13,764 nt of DNA, taken from Candidatus Thorarchaeota archaeon (GTDB lineage Archaea; Asgardarchaeota; Thorarchaeia; Thorarchaeales; Thorarchaeaceae). Position 1 is the first letter of the stretch, and every line of letters starts with the position of its first letter. The stretch covers positions 1 to 13,764 of the forward strand of contig JAEOSL010000092.1 of the NCBI GenBank assembly GCA_016840385.1. The letters run 5' to 3'. This document shows, one piece after another, positions 1-6,981 of the stretch. The position numbers and the translations under genes were made by a program. A model generated the notes under the pieces. The model was not told the DNA's origin. It did no database searches and was given only the letters and a program-made list of their open reading frames with translations.

Positions 1-429
1 CTGAAGAGGTTTGGGACAACTATTGATGACATCCTTGACCTTGGCTGGACTCGGGGATTTGAGAAGCTCTCCAAGATGAGCACAAAGCGAGCTATTGGAA
101 CTATTGTGATGAAAGGAGTCGGTGAATACTTCGAGCTTGTTGGCGAAGTCATCTTCGAGATGGCCTTCGATTCCATGCTTAGAATGGACAAGAGCGAACG
201 GCCTTGGGGTGGTGGAGAACTCTTCATCACAGCTATGACGCTCTCTATTATTACCAGTGGACTGATGAAGGCTATGGGGAAGAAGGGTATCAAAATGGTC
301 ATCAATGATGACGGGAATCCAGTAAGGATGGTGAGTAAGGCAAGGTTGCTCCTACCTATCACCGCACTAGCACTTCAAGGGGCGATGTTAGTAATGAGGA
401 TTCCAGTTCTCATGGGGAATCAAAGGTGA
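1..429 (+). CDS. C-terminal part of an unrecognised protein, cut by the left edge
   Basis: The reading frame is open from base 1 to the TGA at 427-429, so this is probably the last 142 codons of a longer gene; the ATG at 76 is then an internal methionine. The visible part reads as an amphipathic segment with many Gly, Met and Lys residues, followed by a modestly hydrophobic stretch (about residues 52-67 counted from the ATG at 76). A second one near the C-terminus (about residues 91-113, Leu/Ala/Met-rich) could be a membrane helix or a buried helix. No family motif was recognised. It lies 49 bases before the next gene, a membrane protein on the same strand, and the two could be cotranscribed. 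If the gene really starts at 76 it encodes 117 residues, but no good ribosome site precedes that ATG. Confidence 0.55.
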   Translation: MKRFGTTIDDILDLGWTRGFEKLSKMSTKRAIGTIVMKGVGEYFELVGEVIFEMAFDSMLRMDKSERPWGGGELFITAMTLSIITSGLMKAMGKKGIKMVINDDGNPVRMVSKARLLLPITALALQGAMLVMRIPVLMGNQR

Positions 430-478
430 AAGAGTTGAGTACAACATTGATAAGAAATCGTACAGGTGTGAACGTAGA

Positions 479-1150
479 ATGATAGAAGAATTAACCGACT
501 CCAAGGTTACATGGAGTCATGAAACATCAAGGAAAATGATCTGGATATTCTTCATCTTGTCGTTCTGTTTTGGACTGCTCCTGCAACTGGGTGGTCTATT
601 CTTACTCCGTAGAGATTCTGGAGGAACGTATCTTTGGTGGGGCGGAATTACTATAATTGACACAATCTCGGGAATAGTATATTATCTACTGACACCAACA
701 GCACTCATAACATTGTCAGTATATCTGGTCCTCATCAGGAGAGAAATAGGTAACATTGCTATTGTAACATGCCTTTCTGCTCTTATTTCAGGTATCACTT
801 GGACTATACACTTTATCCTCCATAGAATGGCATACGACCTTCTGGATGTTGCATATGCGATCATGTACTGGAGCACAGCAATGATCTTTCTTGGCATCAC
901 CTTCTTTCTCATAGGTATCATCTACCTGAGGAAAGGACCAATCACCCTCACTCGTCTTACTGGTATCTCGTTCTTGGTAGTGGGATTCATCGGTGTTGTT
1001 GTGGGGTATATTGGTGGATTTACCTTGCTCCCATGGTTCACTATCTATGATTTTCCTTGGGTGACTACTGTAGCTATAGTCCCTAGTGTTCTAGCTCTTG
1101 TTCTCGCAACCAAAAAGAATATGTTATACACTGAAGATAGGTCCCTGTAA
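479..1150 (+). CDS. Six-helix integral membrane protein, function unknown
   Basis: This is a 223-residue protein with a short hydrophilic N-terminus (about 20 residues) and six likely membrane helices near residues 21-43, 64-86, 92-114, 124-150, 158-181 and 194-211. It has positively charged loops at RR44-45, RR87-88 and RK151-152 and a short charged tail. Only one soluble loop of note is present, so it looks like a pure membrane domain. I recognise no transporter or enzyme signature; an intramembrane His-Arg (115-116) and an Asp (120) between helices 3 and 4 are the only polar pattern noticed. The ATG at 479 follows an AGGTG-like ribosome site at 464-468. It may share a transcript with the upstream partial gene. 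That it is a real gene is likely from its clean helix pattern; its role is unknown. Confidence 0.75.
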   Translation: MIEELTDSKVTWSHETSRKMIWIFFILSFCFGLLLQLGGLFLLRRDSGGTYLWWGGITIIDTISGIVYYLLTPTALITLSVYLVLIRREIGNIAIVTCLSALISGITWTIHFILHRMAYDLLDVAYAIMYWSTAMIFLGITFFLIGIIYLRKGPITLTRLTGISFLVVGFIGVVVGYIGGFTLLPWFTIYDFPWVTTVAIVPSVLALVLATKKNMLYTEDRSL

Positions 1151-1260
1151 CTCAAGCATCTATTCATCGTCACAATGGTTATTAGTTCGGTACTCCTGTG
1201 ACCCTTAGTCATCAACAGCGAGGTGCTTGTGTGAAAGGAATAACCTCCCATAGTACTCAG

Positions 1261-1269
1261 TGTATATAT
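1261..1269 (+). promoter_or_regulatory. Likely TATA box for the small GTPase gene
   Basis: The AT-rich element TGTATATAT lies about 50 bases before the TTG start at 1319. A start of transcription about 25 bases downstream would leave a leader of roughly 30 bases that still includes the ribosome site GGGGGT at 1306-1311. The placement matches archaeal TBP boxes; it is judged by eye only. Confidence 0.45.
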
Positions 1270-1305
1270 CTGTACAGAACCATATTCAAGATTATTTGTT
1301 CAAAT

Positions 1306-1311
1306 GGGGGT
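1306..1311 (+). promoter_or_regulatory. Ribosome binding site that supports a TTG start
   Basis: GGGGGT sits 7 bases before TTG at 1319. No in-frame ATG occurs before the P-loop, so this site decides the start of the GTPase. Confidence 0.5.
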
Positions 1312-1318
1312 CCATTAA

Positions 1319-1867
1319 TTGAGTAGCCAGTATGATTTTTTATTTAAAATCGTAGTTTTAGGAGAAGGTGCAGTAGGAAAGACCGCCATCGTCACTCGTT
1401 TCTCTCACGGATTCTTCAGAACTGATTACAAGACCACAATCGGAAGTCAGTTCGCCGTCAAAAACGTCGACATCACCAAAGCAGATCAGTCCCATGTGAC
1501 CGTTAAACTACAGATTTGGGATGTAGCCGGACAAAGCCGTTTTCAGATACTTCGCCCGATGTACTACCGTGGTTCCTCTGGAGGTATACTAGTATTTGAC
1601 GTGACCCGTCGCAGGACCTTCATTGTACTTGAGGAATGGCTTGATGAATTATTCAAGGCAATAGGAAAGAAGATTCCACTGGTACTGGTTGCTAACAAGA
1701 CAGACCTACCAGACCGAGTTGTTGAGCCATCTGAAGGTCGCGAGTTTGCAGACTCTCACAACATGCCCTACCTCGAGAGCAGTGCAAAGACTGGAGAAGG
1801 AATTATCGATATTTTCGGTGACCTAGCTGAAGTACTTGTTAAGAATCGTGAGAAGAAGCCCCTCTAG
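1319..1867 (+). CDS. Ras/Rab-type small GTPase
   Basis: This 182-residue, single-domain GTPase has all five G motifs: P-loop GEGAVGKT (15-22), switch I Thr39/Thr40 in KTTIG, G3 WDVAGQ (67-72), G4 NKTD (126-129) and G5 SSAK (154-157). Gln72 matches catalytic Gln61 of Ras, so GTP hydrolysis is expected. The WDxAGQ form with downstream LRPMYYRGS is Rab/Ras-like. The usual Glu after the Gln is Ser73 here. There is no C-terminal Cys, so no prenyl anchor; membrane contact, if any, must come from partners. The start is TTG at 1319, chosen because the G1 motif falls at the usual distance from the N-terminus and a GGGGGT ribosome site (1306-1311) lies 7 bases upstream. Such GTPases are abundant in Asgard archaea. 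The family is firm, but the pathway (trafficking, polarity, signalling) cannot be told. Confidence 0.93.
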   Translation: MSSQYDFLFKIVVLGEGAVGKTAIVTRFSHGFFRTDYKTTIGSQFAVKNVDITKADQSHVTVKLQIWDVAGQSRFQILRPMYYRGSSGGILVFDVTRRRTFIVLEEWLDELFKAIGKKIPLVLVANKTDLPDRVVEPSEGREFADSHNMPYLESSAKTGEGIIDIFGDLAEVLVKNREKKPL

Positions 1868-1900
1868 GGAGTCATTTTCCCTCCCATATCTTCTATCCAT

Positions 1901-1909
1901 TATGTATAA
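1901..1909 (+). promoter_or_regulatory. Possible TATA box for the gene at 1955
   Basis: TATGTATAA lies 46 bases before the ATG at 1955 and after the GTPase stop, in an 87-base gap. The spacing suits an archaeal promoter with a leader of about 20 bases. No strong ribosome site follows, so support is moderate. Confidence 0.35.
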
Positions 1910-1954
1910 GTGACAAATCATATCAGTGAGAACTACGTGATGTGAATCGTACCT

Positions 1955-2536
1955 ATGACCGACCCTGATGATTTCTATCCAACAAATACGATTCCCGCTC
2001 TCTCATGGGCATTAGACTTGTACTTCAAGGCTGATGGTAAATTCAAAGAGGGTGGTGTGATCGAACTTATTCTTCCTGCTGGTGCTCATAAGGTTATGAT
2101 GCAGAAAAAGGGAGAACATGATATCATTCTCTGGATGTCTAAGAAGAAGGTCTATGTCAGAGCTAGATGTGGATTCGATAAGGAATGCGCCTTCAACTCT
2201 GGGCGAATCAATGGATGGGACCGAGAAACTCTGAAAAAGCTCCCCTGGGATGAAACAAACTCCCGTGCATTCTTTTCCGCAGTGAGAAAATGGTTGGTGC
2301 GACAGAGGTTTGATTTTGTCACACTTATCCGTGCATTGAATACTGCTTGTGATCGAAAAGTAGAGATTCCTCTCACTACAAAGTGGGGTCGAGAGTTCAA
2401 GAAGTTTGATGACTACAGGCGGAATAAGTGGCCTGATGATGTTTCCACTGATGATAGAGATCGATTCTTAGAAGAAGTTCTTGTGCGTGTAGCGTTCTGG
2501 GTACAGTCTGCAGCTCAGGTCGGTGCACTGAAGTGA
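1955..2536 (+). CDS. Unrecognised soluble protein, 193 residues
   Basis: I do not recognise the family. The protein is hydrophilic, with no signal peptide or membrane helix. The first part (about 30-95) alternates hydrophobic and charged residues, as in a beta-sheet domain, and carries a basic strand-like region around residues 67-75 with KKK. The second part (about 95-190) is helical and rich in Arg, Trp and Phe. Cysteines at about 72 and 78 are single and do not form a clear metal site. The basic, aromatic-rich composition would fit nucleic acid or protein binding, but that is only a guess. It has a separate putative promoter and lies between a small GTPase and an NAD-kinase-like gene, with no tight coupling to either. 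Start: ATG at 1955, the first in-frame ATG; the ribosome site is weak. Confidence 0.7.
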   Translation: MTDPDDFYPTNTIPALSWALDLYFKADGKFKEGGVIELILPAGAHKVMMQKKGEHDIILWMSKKKVYVRARCGFDKECAFNSGRINGWDRETLKKLPWDETNSRAFFSAVRKWLVRQRFDFVTLIRALNTACDRKVEIPLTTKWGREFKKFDDYRRNKWPDDVSTDDRDRFLEEVLVRVAFWVQSAAQVGALK

Positions 2537-2546
2537 CTCTCGTGGT

Positions 2547-2554
2547 GTATAAAT
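2547..2554 (+). promoter_or_regulatory. Likely TATA box for the NAD-kinase-like gene
   Basis: GTATAAAT lies 63 bases before the ATG at 2610 and just after the previous stop codon. Transcription would begin near 2577, giving a leader of about 30 bases. Confidence 0.45.
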
Positions 2555-2609
2555 CACAAGTGCTTTAGAGTATGCTTGCTTGATATCCTATGAAGGTCGT
2601 GGTTAATTC

Positions 2610-3737
2610 ATGCTGGTTGGTCTGCTTGTCAATCCCATTGCAGGTATGGGTGGTCGCGTTGGTCTCAAAGGTACTGACGGGGTAGTTGACGAAGCGATAA
2701 AACGTGGAGCCACTCCAATTGCTCCTGGAAGAGCTCTAGAATTCTTACAGACCTTAGAATCTCTTCATGTGGACCCATCAAGACTTGAACTAGTTGTCTG
2801 TCCTAATCAGATGGGTGGAGATGTTACACAATCAGCTGGTCTATCTCACCGGATTGTAGATGTATCCGTGTCTGGGAAAACAAACCCTGCGGATACTAAG
2901 AACTGTGTTCAAGCTCTCTACGATACTGGAGTCCGACTTCTTGTCTTTGTGGGTGGAGATGGGACTGCTCGTGATATACTGGATGCAATCACTGAGAACA
3001 ACTTGGATGATCTCCTAGTTATTGGAGTGCCATCTGGAGTCAAGATGTACAGTGGAATTTTCGTTGTGAACCCTGCTGATGCTGCGGAGGTTGTTCGTTT
3101 AGTCGTAGAGGGCGGAGCTGGGATTGCTGAATTTGAGATCATGGACGCTGATGAGGAAGCATTTCGTCAAGATCGATTCATCATCAAGCTCTATGGATAC
3201 ATGAATGGACCTTCAGTTCCAGCAAGATTTCAAGGAGCGAAACAGGTTAGCCCAGAAACTGTGAATGAGCATGAAGCTCAAGAAGCCATTGCAAAATATG
3301 TCATCGAACAGATGGTCCCTGATGGGACCTACATTCTTGGACCTGGTACCACAGTCAAGACAGTTACAGACATGCTGAATGCTAAGAAGACGACACTTGG
3401 TGTTGATGTCTATCAAAATGGAACGATGGAGCAGGATGTGAACGAAGCTCGCATCATAGAGCTGGTCGAAGACTTCCGCAAGACATGGATCATTGTTTCT
3501 CCTATCGGGCATCAGGGAATGTTATTTGGTAGAGGAAATCAACAGATTAGCCCTGGAGTCATTGAACGAGTTGGTAAAGAGCACATTTTTGTCATTTCGA
3601 CACCATCCAAATTGAAAGGTATTGACGGTGAAACTCTCAAGGTTGATACTGGTGACTCTTCTGTAGATGAATTATTGAGAGGTTACATTCGCGTTATTAC
3701 TGATTACAATGAGATACGTCTGATGCAGGTCGAGTGA
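2610..3737 (+). CDS. ATP-NAD kinase family protein (archaeal COG3199 type)
   Basis: This 375-residue soluble protein has the Rossmann-like N-terminal signature VNPIAGMGG (7-15) and the diagnostic NAD/diacylglycerol-kinase-superfamily motif GGDGT (115-119), with Asp117 as the expected phosphate/metal-site residue. Further family landmarks are GVPSGVKMYSGIF (about 139-151), a GPGTT loop (about residues 247-251) and FGRGNQQISP in the C-terminal third. The family is predicted to phosphorylate NAD, using ATP or polyphosphate, to make NADP, but the substrate of this long archaeal branch has not been settled from sequence. Its length fits that branch and is longer than classical NAD kinases (about 250-300). 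Start: ATG at 2610, because the N-terminal beta-strand begins directly after it. It has its own likely promoter and no coupled partner. Family confidence is high, exact substrate moderate. Confidence 0.88.
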   Translation: MLVGLLVNPIAGMGGRVGLKGTDGVVDEAIKRGATPIAPGRALEFLQTLESLHVDPSRLELVVCPNQMGGDVTQSAGLSHRIVDVSVSGKTNPADTKNCVQALYDTGVRLLVFVGGDGTARDILDAITENNLDDLLVIGVPSGVKMYSGIFVVNPADAAEVVRLVVEGGAGIAEFEIMDADEEAFRQDRFIIKLYGYMNGPSVPARFQGAKQVSPETVNEHEAQEAIAKYVIEQMVPDGTYILGPGTTVKTVTDMLNAKKTTLGVDVYQNGTMEQDVNEARIIELVEDFRKTWIIVSPIGHQGMLFGRGNQQISPGVIERVGKEHIFVISTPSKLKGIDGETLKVDTGDSSVDELLRGYIRVITDYNEIRLMQVE

Positions 3738-3785
3738 GAAAAGTCTGAATACTACAGATTTCTTGGAGTGCGCCAAGTGCCGAGT

Positions 3786-3793
3786 AGTTTAAA
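3786..3793 (+). promoter_or_regulatory. Likely TATA box for the membrane-protein group 3833-6867
   Basis: AGTTTAAA(T) lies 40-47 bases before the GTG start at 3833, and a ribosome site AGGGGA (3818-3823) follows. The gap between the previous stop (3737) and this gene is 95 bases. No further TATA-like element was seen in the 46- and 37-base gaps inside the group, consistent with one transcript. Confidence 0.45.
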
Positions 3794-3832
3794 TGGATTT
3801 ACTCATAACATGCTGCTAGGGGATTAAAAATC

Positions 3833-5035
3833 GTGATTGAAATTTTAGAAAATAAAAGAAGCAGATATAAGTTGATTACATCAGGCGTGATTTTTATTAT
3901 TGTTCTGTCTTTTGTATCAGTTCTTTCATCTGCACAAAGTGCTTCTGATATGCCTGCATATAGGGATGTCTTAATAGTTAACCTAGGAAATGAAGAGGCT
4001 CCCATGAAAACTTCAGAAATTATCGAAGGATTCCTGATTGAATTAAATGAGGGAAAAATGGATTCTGGAAATGACGAAGCTAATCTCGGTTGGGAGAGTA
4101 ACCATGTCATATCCAAATCTATTCATTGTACTCGATCCATTCAGAAAGAAACGCAGAATTCGATATTGACTACAAGTACAGTCCAATCTGATATTTCATC
4201 ATTCGATAGTGACGTTTCACGTTTCAGAGCAAGTATAATCATAGTTGTTGGACACGGATCAGAATACGGTATTGCGGATGTTAGTGATTCAGAAGACATG
4301 ATTATCTGGGAGGATGTCATTACAACAACCACAAAGGTACAATCCCAGTTGACAATATTAGCTTCCTGCTTCAGCTCAAATGCTGTTTCACTTGGCACTG
4401 ATATTGTAGGATTCAATGGTGTTGTTGACGCCTTATTGGTTGGGTATATTGTTTCGCTTCTTTTGACACAAGTGATTCCTGATACTCCAAGCTTTATGTT
4501 TGAGGATACTCTCTATTCTGCTTTGGATCGTTCTGAAACGATTATGCGAGATGGGACAAATATATTGCCACTATCCATTCAATCAGATTGGGCAGCAATA
4601 CGAATCCCACTGATAGCTATCTTGACCGGTATTTTCTTCATTTGTGCATACTACGTAAAATGGGCTATTGCAGCTCCACTTGGGACCGTTCTTACTGCAA
4701 TACTAATTGGTACTGCTGGTATTGCCGTCGGATTATTGTTTCAGTTTGTCTTGGAAGGTCTTAGAATTTCTGTTGGATCACTGATTCAAGCAGTTAATCC
4801 ATTTGTTGGAAATACTTTCAATGCACTCATAGGTTCTGTATTGGGATTTGTAATTTCATACAGTACTCCATTTCTAATACCATCATTCCTGTCAGCTCTC
4901 GCGTACATTATTGGTGGAGTTACAGCGGCTTTGGTACTATCAGATACACCTGAGCCTTGGACAAGAGCTGCGGCTGCCACTGCAGCAGCTATTGGACTAA
5001 TATCAATATTTGATATGATTGTCCAATATATGTGA
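3833..5035 (+). CDS. Membrane protein with outer caspase/gingipain-like (clan CD) dyad domain
   Basis: This is a 400-residue protein. Residues 14-34 form a signal sequence, possibly cleaved after SAQSA (33-37). Residues about 40-250 form an alpha/beta domain. Within it, a hydrophobic strand ends in VVGHG (138-142) and a second strand ends in ILASC (175-179). A strand followed by His-Gly, then a strand followed by Ala/Ser-Cys, is the hallmark of clan CD cysteine peptidases (caspases, legumain, gingipains, CHAT). His141 and Cys179, 38 residues apart, would be the catalytic dyad. GFNGVVDALL (193-202) follows the Cys. Residues about 254-400 hold five or so membrane helices (near 256-275, 281-306, 314-342, 347-370, 380-398), rich in Gly, Ala and Ile. 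The start is GTG at 3833, with AGGGGA 9 bases upstream. Peptidase activity is inferred from the motif only; the domain would lie outside the cell. It begins a likely three-gene group with two paralogous membrane proteins. Confidence 0.75.
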   Translation: MIEILENKRSRYKLITSGVIFIIVLSFVSVLSSAQSASDMPAYRDVLIVNLGNEEAPMKTSEIIEGFLIELNEGKMDSGNDEANLGWESNHVISKSIHCTRSIQKETQNSILTTSTVQSDISSFDSDVSRFRASIIIVVGHGSEYGIADVSDSEDMIIWEDVITTTTKVQSQLTILASCFSSNAVSLGTDIVGFNGVVDALLVGYIVSLLLTQVIPDTPSFMFEDTLYSALDRSETIMRDGTNILPLSIQSDWAAIRIPLIAILTGIFFICAYYVKWAIAAPLGTVLTAILIGTAGIAVGLLFQFVLEGLRISVGSLIQAVNPFVGNTFNALIGSVLGFVISYSTPFLIPSFLSALAYIIGGVTAALVLSDTPEPWTRAAAATAAAIGLISIFDMIVQYM

Positions 5036-5081
5036 AAATATGTTGAACCTGAAAGTAATGGAGTAGGAACGTGAACATACT

Positions 5082-5942
5082 ATGGAGTCACTGAATATAT
5101 CAATCAACGCAATCGAGCGACCTGAATTGATATATAAAACGTCTAGGGAAATTCAGATGGCTGCTTATTCTTCAGCCCTTTCCTTTTTGTTAATGGTGGC
5201 TGCCATCCAGATTTCTATAGAATCTGAAGACTCCATAGTCCTACTCCTATCAGGTTCCGGCATGTTTGGAGTGATGTTTGCTCTAATTTTCTTATTGCGT
5301 GGAATCTCTTTCTTTGCAAGTGCAGAATGGAACAGAAAGGAGAATAGCGTTTTATTTGCAAACTCAATTCTGGAAACACATTCGGATGAAGCATTCACTA
5401 ACTATCGGAACTACAATATCCGCGTCCTTCGTACTCACAACTCAGGTTATTATCTTGGGTATATTGTTCTTAGTTTGATGGCGGTTTCACTCTTTGTTGT
5501 TCAGATTATCGTGAATTTCAATGGAACCCCACTCACGAATAACATGCAGTTAATTTTTGGATTAATTATTGATGGATATCCTTTCACCATGGTTTTACTC
5601 GTTGCCTTGTTAAACCTCGGAATTGGTGTTATTGGGATCGGATTCCGAATTTTCTCAAATGTGAACATTGCTCGATATAATTCCAAGTCGAAAACGGAAA
5701 TCCTAAATGAAGTAGAGAAACTCATATCAAAGTATAGCAAAGATGTAAAGACGACCTATGAAGAGGGAATCAATCTACTCAAAGATGCTGAGAATAGCGA
5801 TCCTGCTGCTGTGAAGCAAACCATGATTATGGCTGAAGGGATGAACAAAGAAATTGCTCGTTTCAGAATGGTGAAATTTGTTTTTATTATCGTTATCATC
5901 ATTGTGACAATTATTGATTTTGTCATTCTCTTACTTCCATAA
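5082..5942 (+). CDS. Five-helix membrane protein, first of a tandem paralog pair
   Basis: This is a 286-residue protein of a family I do not recognise. It has a short N-terminal segment (1-25) with the paralog-conserved IERPELIYKTSRE, then membrane helices near 26-46, 52-79, 124-146, 166-190 and 264-285. A soluble loop (80-122) carries NSVLFANSIL (88-97) and YNIRVLRTH (111-119), both nearly unchanged in the next gene. A second soluble segment (192-262) begins FRIFSNVNIAR and is a charged helix ending in DAENSDPAAV and AEGMNKEI, probably a coiled or helical stalk returning to the last helix, which ends at the C-terminus. With five helices, the N- and C-termini are on opposite sides. The start is ATG at 5082. 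It follows the clan CD-like gene by 46 bases and precedes its paralog by 37-52 bases. The function is unknown. Confidence 0.78.
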   Translation: MESLNISINAIERPELIYKTSREIQMAAYSSALSFLLMVAAIQISIESEDSIVLLLSGSGMFGVMFALIFLLRGISFFASAEWNRKENSVLFANSILETHSDEAFTNYRNYNIRVLRTHNSGYYLGYIVLSLMAVSLFVVQIIVNFNGTPLTNNMQLIFGLIIDGYPFTMVLLVALLNLGIGVIGIGFRIFSNVNIARYNSKSKTEILNEVEKLISKYSKDVKTTYEEGINLLKDAENSDPAAVKQTMIMAEGMNKEIARFRMVKFVFIIVIIIVTIIDFVILLLP

Positions 5943-5994
5943 GAGAAACAACTAATGAAGGTTGAATAGGACTGGTTAATTGAGGTGCATGGAA

Positions 5995-6867
5995 ATGAAG
6001 GGAGATGAATTACTGGATATTTCATTCCAAGCTATAGAACACCCTGAATTGGTCTACAAGACTTCTCGGGATATTGAAATAGCTGCTTTCTCGTCAGTCC
6101 TTACATTTTTATTCATCGTGGTTGCAATCCAGACTATTCAAGGATTGGATATATTCCAATTGCTACTCTTATTCGGACCCACAATGCTTACACTTTTTCT
6201 TTCAGTGTTATTTTTCGCACGTGGTTTGATTTTTTTCATGAATGCAGAACTTGATAGAAGACCGAATAGCGTTTTGTTTGCGAACTCAATTTTAGCAAAG
6301 GAGTCCAACACCTCCTATACAAACTATCAGATGTACAATATCCGTGTCCTTCGTACTCACACCTCTGGACCGTATCCTTTGTACGTAGGTCTCATTATAA
6401 TAGCAATTTCTCTTTTCATTACTCAGATTGTCATTGATTCCGGAGGTGAAACAATCTCCGGAAATATGGTGTATTTGTTTGGATTGATTATTAGTGGAAC
6501 CTCTTTCACGTTAGTTACATTTGTAGCTCTGCTAAACTTCATTACTGGAATTCTTGGATTAGGGTTCAGGATTTTCTCTGATGTAAATATTGCACGTTGG
6601 AAATCCAAGTCAGAAACACTAATTCAAGATGAAGCTGAGAAATACGTAGCTACGTATAGCAGAGGGGTGCAGATGACCTATGAGGAGGCTGCCAAGATAT
6701 TCAAAGATGCCGAGAATGGTAACCCTGCGGCTGTCGAGCAAAAAGACTTGATGGCGGAAGGAATGAACAGAGAACTTGCTGGCTTCAGAAAAGTGAGATT
6801 TGTTTTTATTCTTAGTATCGCGATTGTTACTATCATTGACATTATTATAGCTCTACTACCTCCATAA
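5995..6867 (+). CDS. Five-helix membrane protein, second of a tandem paralog pair
   Basis: This protein, 290 residues from the ATG at 5995, is a clear paralog of the gene at 5082-5942. It shares the same order of segments: IEHPELVYKTSRDIE, NSVLFANSIL, YNIRVLRTH, FRIFSDVNIAR, DAENGNPAAV, AEGMNRELAGFRKVRFVFI and a terminal hydrophobic helix. Similarity extends to DNA, for example around 5340-5430 and 6265-6360, so duplication was fairly recent or the pair is under strong constraint. Alternative in-frame starts are ATG 5980 and ATG 5989. I prefer 5995 because GAGGTG at 5982-5987 is then 7 bases upstream and the N-terminus aligns with the paralog. The loop after helix 3 differs most between copies (SGGETISGNMVY against NGTPLTNNMQLI), so the outer surface may be where they diverge. 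The two may form a heteromer. The function is unknown. Confidence 0.78.
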   Translation: MKGDELLDISFQAIEHPELVYKTSRDIEIAAFSSVLTFLFIVVAIQTIQGLDIFQLLLLFGPTMLTLFLSVLFFARGLIFFMNAELDRRPNSVLFANSILAKESNTSYTNYQMYNIRVLRTHTSGPYPLYVGLIIIAISLFITQIVIDSGGETISGNMVYLFGLIISGTSFTLVTFVALLNFITGILGLGFRIFSDVNIARWKSKSETLIQDEAEKYVATYSRGVQMTYEEAAKIFKDAENGNPAAVEQKDLMAEGMNRELAGFRKVRFVFILSIAIVTIIDIIIALLPP

Positions 6868-6945
6868 GATCTACTCACAATCGTTTCACCTATCTTGGCA
6901 ATACGGTTGATTCGTATCGAGTACTTATCCTAAACGCACCCAATT

Positions 6946-6955
6946 ATTTAAATAT
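6946..6955 (+). promoter_or_regulatory. TATA box of the Fe-S/lipoyl/DGC/ArsR operon
   Basis: ATTTAAATAT lies 27-36 bases before the TTG at 6982, so transcription would start near 6975-6980. The first gene would then be leaderless or nearly so. The inverted repeat 6952-6971 overlaps the 3' end of this box, the position expected for a repressor site. Confidence 0.55.
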
Positions 6956-6971
6956 CGAGATTATTCGATAT
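6952..6971. promoter_or_regulatory. Perfect 7-6-7 inverted repeat, likely ArsR operator
   Basis: ATATCGA (6952-6958) and TCGATAT (6965-6971) are exact inverted copies separated by GATTAT. The element overlaps the end of the TATA box and reaches the expected transcript start, so a dimeric repressor bound here would block TBP/TFB or RNA polymerase. ArsR/SmtB proteins bind AT-rich palindromes of similar size, and the operon it precedes ends in an arsR-type gene. A further TATCGAG copy occurs upstream at 6915-6921, matching 6953-6959. The link to this ArsR is inferred. Confidence 0.55.
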
Positions 6972-6981
6972 ATGATTAGTA

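Larger units (their letters stand above)
5082..6867 (+). repeat. Tandem gene duplication
   Basis: Two adjacent genes encode proteins alike along their whole length, with stretches of near-identical DNA, for example ACAATATCCG at 5414-5423 and 6337-6346, each followed by GTCCTTCGTACTCAC after one or two bases. The repeat unit is about 900 bases. Confidence 0.85.

Noticed and set aside
1866..1885. AGGGA ... TCCCT / GGGAG ... CTCCC inverted repeat just after the GTPase stop, possible terminator
   Set aside because: The stem is only 5 bp with a 7-base loop and there is no T-tract after it; archaeal termination does not need such hairpins.
3799..4116. Long open frames on the strand opposite known genes, for example 3799-4116, 8243-8596 and 11585-11767
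   Set aside because: They lie inside well-supported genes, have no family motifs and mirror the codon pattern of the real gene.
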